From assembly GCA_018340375.1 (NCBI GenBank), contig JAFFJZ010000002.1, positions 14,154,001-14,218,000 of the forward strand: a stretch of 64,000 bases of DNA, in the 5' to 3' direction. Under the pieces are notes generated by a model, which ran no database searches, was not told the origin of the DNA, and worked only from the letters and a program-made list of their open reading frames with translations. Positions 58,034 through 64,000 of the stretch are shown one piece after another. The translations under genes and the position numbers were made by a program. The first letter of the stretch is position 1; every line of letters begins with the position of its first letter. The stretch is from Gonatopus flavifemur (taxonomy: Eukaryota > Arthropoda > Insecta > Hymenoptera > Dryinidae).

Positions 58034-58574
58034 TGCGTACTTTATTATGTATGAGGTGGAATTCATATGCGTTTAGATTTCTAGAGAATTGTCGGAGAAT
58101 TATGATGGACTATCATTATTTTCACAATCCCATCCTGTCTATCTCAGCGTGTGTAAATTCAGCCTGAGATGAGTCGACATATATTCCAGTGGAACATAAA
58201 TGTGGCGAATTTACAGTGAATTTAATTGATTCGTTTCCTTCTTCCCGGTTGATCCTTTCTGCTAATCCGTCGTTGATCAATCAGGAACATTTTCAAGTGG
58301 ATAAAAATAGTAATAATGATTATTTGAATATGGAAAAATGGTCTCGTATTTTATCAGGTAATTTACGATGAATTATCAACAAGGAATCATCAGAAAGGAG
58401 GAAATGAATTAATTCCGTCAATTTTTCATAGATTTCGTAGAGAATGTTGTGAAAGAAATTCAGATATAAACTCTTAAAATCGAGTTTCACTTAGGAAGAT
58501 ATTATTTTTATACATGAAATATTCAATTCAACGTTGTTCACCGAGAAAAAAAATTTATTCAAACCAATGAGTTA

Positions 58575-59172
58575 CAGAGGTGTGAAAATGATTAGAATAA
58601 TTGTTATTTCCAAAATAACTCCAACTTTTGCCTCAAATTATGCATCTATCTGTGGTGTACTATTTTGCCTTGTTGATACAATAGTTTTTCATCCTTCCAT
58701 TTCTGAGTTGATTATTAAAACAATTTTTCTTTCCAATCTTTTTTTGCACTCCAATGATCTCAACACCTCGATCTCAAACTAAACAGTATGTGACGATAGA
58801 TATCCGCTGGAAATTTAGAATAGTTAACAACAAATTCCGACCGGGATTTTTATTGGTTTCATCGTAACTCAACTATCATTCCTTGTCGTGTATATGAATT
58901 TTATACAATGAAACACCAGTTCTCAATATCAAAATATTGCACATTGTTAGTTATTCAACGACATATGAAGATGCTTATAACGAAAAAGAACTTTGTACAA
59001 ATGAGATTGTTATATAGTGATCATGGAATATTCCTTCGTTCAAAAATGAAGGGCTTAAAAAATATTTATATCAAGAGATGAAACCAGTTCTCCATAAATG
59101 ATTGCATTCCCTTGGAGGAAAGTTGAAACAGTTTTGGAAATCACAATTATTCTAATAATTTTCACACCTCTG
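58575..59172. mobile_element. hAT-like element, CAGAGGTGTGAAAATG ends
   Basis: A 40-bp inverted repeat (CAGAGGTGTGAAAATGATTA… at 58575 and …TAATTTTCACACCTCTG ending 59172) has about three mismatches. CAGAGGTG-type termini are hAT hallmarks. Flanks ATGAGTTA and TAGAGTCA agree at five of eight, a weak aged duplication. The ~520-bp interior has no transposase. Confidence 0.7.
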
Positions 59173-59427
59173 TAGAGTCAGTAGTGCGAATTAGTTCCGT
59201 GCAATAAAAGCATAAATATTGTAGCAAAGGCTACAGATTAGTAACAGCAATAAATTTGAATGTAGACAGTAAAAAATTTCGATGGGAAAATTCTCATATA
59301 TTTATTGTGAAATCTTGGGAAAAGTCCCATAAAGTTGAGAATTTTCAAATGAATTTATGGAAAATTTTCGATAAATGTACCAGAAATTGATTTCTCAATC
59401 AGTGATTGGAATTTTCCGGTTAATGTA

Positions 59428-59643
59428 CACTGAAAAAAATATTTATTTGTCCTCTCTCCATAAAATATTTATTTGTAGAAATTAAATATCCAATTAGATG
59501 CAAAAACTGATTACTTGTGGCGAATAAATCATTTATTTAGAAGACCAATTTATTTGGGGCAAGCATTCCATTATATGATCCGATTAAATATTAAATATTA
59601 TAAACAAATTATTCATTTGGTTGAAAGGAATTTTTTTTCAGTG
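59428..59643 (-). mobile_element. TA-group MITE, family 'CCAACCAAAT', copy 3
   Basis: Reverse orientation: the right end reads CATTTGGTTGAAAGGAATTT then TTTTTTCAGTG, the inverse of copy 1's start. The left end, CACTGAAAAAAATATTTATT, is followed by TTGTCCTCTCTCCATAAAAT, as in copy 2. Confidence 0.8.
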
Positions 59644-60923
59644 TTCACAGGAAAACTCCGATTATTTTCTACACTGTAGTTGAGCCTACACCCATTTTAG
59701 TGATATCCGAATATCAACAACTGTATCCAGTTGCCGGAATTACTTCGGATTCAGGGTGAATAACTCTTTTTCCAGTGTTTTCATTCAATAATATAAATTC
59801 ATTCAAGGATGATTGTCATCAGAGAAGAAACGAGCGTTATCATCCGAGCCCATTTCGTTCAACTGAGTTAACTGAAGTTTTGTGAGAAAACAAATTATTC
59901 AAAATCCAACATTTTGGCTCTCTACAGAAACTTAAATGAAATGCCGAAGAATCATGACTGAGAATTTCAGAATTTTTAATGAATAATTTTGAGTAATTTG
60001 GTCGGAGAGAAACATACATGGATGGCAACACCGTTGTCCCATAAATTTACATTTTTACCAAGTAAATTTTGTTGATTTCAAATGAAACACTTATTGTTGG
60101 AATATGACTTCGTTCGGAACCAGGTAATTTATATTCTAAGGAGAGAGTTTGTTTACAGCTAACGAAGGTACATTCGGTTGTAACGAATTAAATATTTACT
60201 CAGACCAAACATATTCCGCTGATAATTAACAAGTGATACTTCGGCTTTGAAAGTTTATAATACGTTTGAGTAAATAGCTTTATACTTCGCTATCGCGAAG
60301 TATACAATTCGTGAGTAAAACAAACTTTACTTTTAATAAATATCTAAAAGCATGCCTGTAATTTTTCATCGAAATTTAGCTATGGAGATGTTTCTTCGGG
60401 CATGCAATCGCTTTGAATGATTGCCGTGCACGGAAAGCGTTGTACAACAATCAACATTGCAGTACTTTATTTGAAACAAAATTTCAAACATGCTTCGAAC
60501 CTACAATGTTTCTAAAGCGAACATATTTCTGTGTTTGAGATCTGAAAGAGGAAAAATAAAACTCACATCATCACTCTGATATAGAACTCAAAACTTTTAT
60601 CTATGAAATGATCGAAATTTTTTTGTTAATTGATCAAAAAAATTCGTTCTGTGTGTTGGCATTGACAATGCAAATTCAATGTAACATTTCTTTGTAGCAC
60701 GATGTGTACACGGGAACAATATTATCTTATAAATTACGATGTGAGAATTGTAGCGGAAGACTATATCTGCGGAATCAGTCTATTCAAAATGTAACATCGT
60801 GAATTGTGCTGTTTTTTGGTCAAATCATGTTGCATATTACGATGTTCACTCCTAAGAAAAAAGAGGTTACAACAGCAATAGGTGTCTCTAATATGTGACA
60901 ATTCCTGCTTTTTTAAGTAGGGT
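59644..60923. other. No gene recognised
   Basis: Chance frames only. CACGGAAAGCG (60429) and ATATTTCTGTG (60526) might be worn MITE ends but do not pair well. Confidence 0.4.
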
Positions 60924-60931
60924 CCTATGTT

Positions 60932-61060
60932 TAGGGTTGCTAGATATAAACCAGGACAGTTTGGTCATCGGTTCCGTCTTTTGGAATCTGGAATATGAAT
61001 GGTTAGATACATTGAAATTACCCAATCATCGACTGTCCCAGGTTTCATCTGGCAACCCTG
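60932..61060. mobile_element. 129-bp hAT MITE, 7/8 target duplication
   Basis: TAGGGTTGCTAGATATAAAC at the left and GTTTCATCTGGCAACCCTG at the right are inverted ends extending into CCAGGACAGT/ACTGTCCCAGG. Flanks CCTATGTT (60924-60931) and CCTATGCT (61061-61068) differ at one position. It lies 53 bp from the mariner element. Confidence 0.85.
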
Positions 61061-61066
61061 CCTATG

Positions 61067-62206
61067 CTACGATTTTAACATCGTAATTTGAAGGATAATA
61101 TTCTTTGCTTGTACTAGGTGTACCGGTATGAAATGAGCGTTTTTTTTGTGAAAATGAAACACTAATTGCGAATGAGAAAGGAAAAAAATTTCATTACTTC
61201 CTACACATTTTGACCACGTTTCGGGCAATTTATGGATACCACGCCAATAGAAATGTTCGTCTTTTGAAGCAAACCAATCAGACGCCCAATTTTCGACTTC
61301 TTCGTAGGAATCGAAGTGCTGCTCGGCCAATGCGTGTCCCAACGATGGAAACAAATGGTAGTCGGAAGGGGCCAAGTCTGGTGAATAGGGCGGGTGGGGT
61401 AGCAGCTCCCAGCCAAGTGCTCTGATTGTATCCTGAACCGGTTTCGCTTTGTGTGCAGGAGCATTGTCGTGTAATAAAATTACTTTGCCGTGTCTTCTGG
61501 CCCATTCTGGTCGTTTTTCGATCAATGAATAGTTCAAATTGATGATTTGTTGTCTGTAGCGATTAGTATTAACAGTTCCACCAGGTTTTAGAAACTCATG
61601 ATACACCTTTTGGTCCCACCAAACACAGAGCATTGCCTTCTTGCCGAATCGATCTAGTTTTACAGTCGATGTTGATGGTTGTCCCGAATTGACCCATGAT
61701 TTTCTCCATTTAGGATTCTTAAAATAAATCCATTTTTCATCGCCAGTAACAATTCCATACAAAATTGATTTTCTTTCGTGTCTTTGAAGCAAAATGTCAC
61801 AAGTGTTTTTTCGGTTTTCCGACTGTCTTTCATTCAATTCATGTGGCACCCATTTTCCATACTTTTGGATCTTTCCCATAGCTCTCAAACGGTCAGATAT
61901 TGTTTGTTGTGCAACATTCGACATTGCTGCCATTTGCTTTTGACTCAAAGTATCATCTTCATCCAATATTGCTCGCAGTTCGGCGTCCTCAAACTTTTTT
62001 GGTGGTCTTCCACGTTCTTCGTTTCTCACGTCAAAATCATTATCTCTGAACCGTTGAAACCATCTTTTGCACGTTGCTTCTGATAGAGCATGATCACCAT
62101 GTGCCCCGACAAGCATTCAATACGACTTTGCAGCACTTTTCTTCAAATGGAAACAAAAAATTAATGCTTTCCGCAAATCATCACTTGCTGCTACAAAATT
62201 CGACAT
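61067..62206 (-). pseudogene. mariner transposase, broken by early stop and lost terminator
   Basis: Mariner transposases cut and reinsert their own element at TA. The original start is ATG 62206: the first 29 codons (MSNFVAASDDLRKALIFCFH… KSY) are followed by an in-frame TGA at 62119-62117, probably from CGA. From the next Met (62116) the frame is open for 349 codons. Counted from there: second helix-turn-helix with WFQRF (19-23), the WVPHEL linker (89-94), and the DD34D catalytic triad D126 (TGDEKW), D217 (LLHDNAPAH) and D252 (YSPDLAPSDYHLF). Mos1-type proteins have WWDQ followed by two more residues before Y(Y/H)E than seen here (167-173), suggesting a small in-frame deletion. The normal end near residue 311 has no stop, so the frame runs through the terminal repeat into flanking DNA, adding about 38 residues. 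A protein restarted at 62116 would lack the first part of the DNA-binding domain. Confidence 0.92.
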
Positions 62207-62378
62207 TTTTAACACGATGGAAAAATATGATGTTGTTCGTTCAATGACTTGATGTTTATTGAATATGTTTGACAAATGTCATACCAACCAAACAGAACAA
62301 AAATTAAGACTCGCTCACAACAAATGTTCCCTATCGATACATTTGTATTTTCGCGCTCGCTTCATACCGGTACACCTG
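61114..62378 (-). mobile_element. mariner element (mauritiana-like), near full length
   Basis: The left end CTAGGTGTACCGGTATGAA and the inverse of the right end, CCAGGTGTACCGGTATGAA, are 25-26-bp terminal repeats with about three differences, flanked by TA on both sides (61112-61113, 62379-62380). The CCAGGTGTAC start is shared with the Mos1 type of mariner. Total length is 1265 bp, the normal size of an autonomous mariner. It encodes a transposase on the minus strand that is broken (see separate entry), so this copy can probably only move in trans. Confidence 0.95.
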
Positions 62379-62380
62379 GT

Positions 62381-64000
62381 ATGTATTGATCTTCTGGTGG
62401 ATTTATAAAACGATGAATCCATGAAGAAAAATCACATTTTAAAACCTCATGTCTTTGAATATATGTGAAGATTCATATATTATAGATTCTTTCAGAAACT
62501 TGTGTACCTCTAGTTTACATATAGAAGAATATACACTTGAGATACTTTGAGGAGGGGAACATTTCTACTGTTATACTTTCTGTATGCGTATCTATCATTT
62601 TAAGAGCGCCATTAGAGCGTCCTCGCTAAGACTCAGACACGTTCAACAGTTCTTTTATCTCAGATCTGGATTCACATGCCTACCCATGGCTTGTGTCTGC
62701 ATGGTGTGAAAAGTTCTGAGGAACTTTCTTATTCAAAAACCCAGCGGCGTTTCTCCGTTATTTCAGGACATTTTCACTCTTCATTATTCAATGCGTATGA
62801 ACAAAAAAATTCATGGAATCGACAGATCAATCTTTTAAAAAATTAATCAAATTCATCTAAATCGTTGGAATTTTTTTTCAAAATTTATTCAAGTTAAAAC
62901 ACTTGTATGTCTTTTAAAACATGAATTTATAATAATAAATAGGTGAGGTTCCCTTTTTTATGATTATTAATATGTTTGCATCTTAATTTCAGACAATGCT
63001 TTTTCCATTGTGTCGGCGATTGTTTTTTCGGCTTAATTTGTTAGCATCATAGATTCAGCCATGAAATGAGCTGAATTTAAGACTTTCTTTTTACAGTGTA
63101 ATATAATGGATTTCACAAAATGACGAAATCAAAGTGCATTGTCAACATTCCGATGTAAAAGTGTTTTTTCAATATGATAACGTGGATGAGTTTGGCAAAC
63201 AAATTCATTTTAAGGTCACTCAACGCCAATGATTTTAATATGGAATGATTCAGTTTATGCTTTACCAGCTACATTAGATAAAGAGAGCAGAATGTTAGGC
63301 ATGATTGGAAGTGCCGGCCAAGGGGAGAGGTGCTGTCATGAGAACCATACTCGGGGGATCATAATGCGATTACACTGGAGGGCTTCAGCCAACTACCCCT
63401 GAACTCGATAGATTTCAAACTATTGCTCCGTTACTACATGAGATCTTCCATGATTTCTATACGGTTTTGTTCCATCTAGAAGATGGAACCCTTGCGGTAA
63501 AGTGACTTTCATATTCTCCCGAATTGATTTCAAATGATTTCATTTATTTGTCTTCTCTTCGGCTAGTTTAAATGGAAAATTTCCATGTTTTCTGTTCATT
63601 AAGTGGGAGAAGTTGTGATTTCGTCCTATGAACATTTTGATTTGTTACATCTTTCGTCATCTGTGGATATTGATTAAATATTGGGTCCTTATTTTTTAAC
63701 TCGTTAACTTAATATTTCGGTACATATATCACAAATATGCATCCCTTTGTTTTTTCTCAAAGATAAATTTCAGGTATCACACTGATATAATCTAAGAGAT
63801 ATCTCAAGAGCATTCTTAGGAGATATCTATCAAATGATTTCCTCAAACATGCGCGTGTGAAAGAGCTTCTTTCACGAGTTACGAAATCGCTTTTTCATGC
63901 AATTAGAATACGATGATGAGAACAATTAGCTGATGCAGTATGAATTCCAGATCATTTTCCAATCGGAATTATAGAGGAGTTCCTACCGTGGCAGTTTGAT
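62381..64000. other. No gene recognised; MITE right end at 63098
   Basis: TTTTCCATTGTGTCGGC at 63000-63016 and the terminus TTCTTTTTACAGTG before TA (63099-63100) relate to the fragment at 50343-50505. A 9-bp stem, GTTCCATCT/AGATGGAAC, lies at 63470-63490. Otherwise chance frames only. Confidence 0.45.

Noticed and set aside
60429..60536. Possible MITE with CACGGAAA / TTTCTGTG ends
   Set aside because: The arms do not pair beyond the ends and flanking dinucleotides differ.
61210..62083. Plus-strand frames over the mariner element
   Set aside because: Antisense shadows of the transposase.

Overview
This window looks like a repeat-dense, intron-rich or intergenic stretch of an AT-rich arthropod nuclear genome, most likely an insect. 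The support is a mauritiana-type mariner element, a Jerky/pogo-type DNA-binding fragment, eukaryotic splice and polyadenylation signals, no bacterial-style gene packing, and dozens of small non-autonomous DNA transposons. I cannot name the order or species. Open frames of up to about 130 codons are expected by chance at this base composition, so most frames were not called.

Layout. 0.1-5 kb: a hairpin element, a piggyBac-like TTAA element, and a 2 kb compound repeat (about 2.6-4.8 kb) with ~120-bp direct units, inverted copies of the same units and a hAT MITE inserted in one unit with an exact 8-bp duplication. 5-12.8 kb: TA-flanked MITEs, a second TTAA-bounded element with a hAT MITE inside it, and a 468-bp hairpin. 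13.0-13.6 kb: a decayed transposase-like coding relic. 15-20 kb: a MITE cluster, then two hAT elements 17 bp apart (9 bp between their target duplications), the first holding a 640-bp hairpin and the second holding two nested MITEs. 20-36 kb: more hairpin MITEs, including a 568-bp near-palindrome, and a broken HTH_psq (pogo/Jerky) fragment near 33.5 kb. 37.4 kb: a possible 55-residue secreted-peptide gene behind a TATA box. 38.7-41.1 kb: two direct copies of a ~1.1 kb palindromic element, each carrying a tRNA-like Pol III A-box/B-box module.

43.8-46.9 kb is the most gene-like part. It has a possible exon or retroelement relic at 43.84 kb, a short frame with a downstream AATAAA at 45.4 kb, and at 46.65-46.86 kb an exon encoding a signal peptide that ends in IKIG at a phase-1 donor, as expected for the first coding exon of a non-NMDA ionotropic glutamate receptor. 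If so, the DNA downstream of 46.86 kb may be its first intron. 49-60 kb is again packed with MITEs, several touching each other. 60.9-62.4 kb holds a hAT MITE and a nearly full-length mariner whose transposase is broken by an early stop.

The unifying feature is a large set of hairpin elements sharing one terminal signature: a dinucleotide (usually TA) next to CAC[T/G]G plus an A-run, mirrored at the other end. Their arms are otherwise unrelated between families, and each family's arms are built from its own short repeated word. No complete, intact multi-exon gene is visible. Element boundaries were read by eye and may be off by a few bases.
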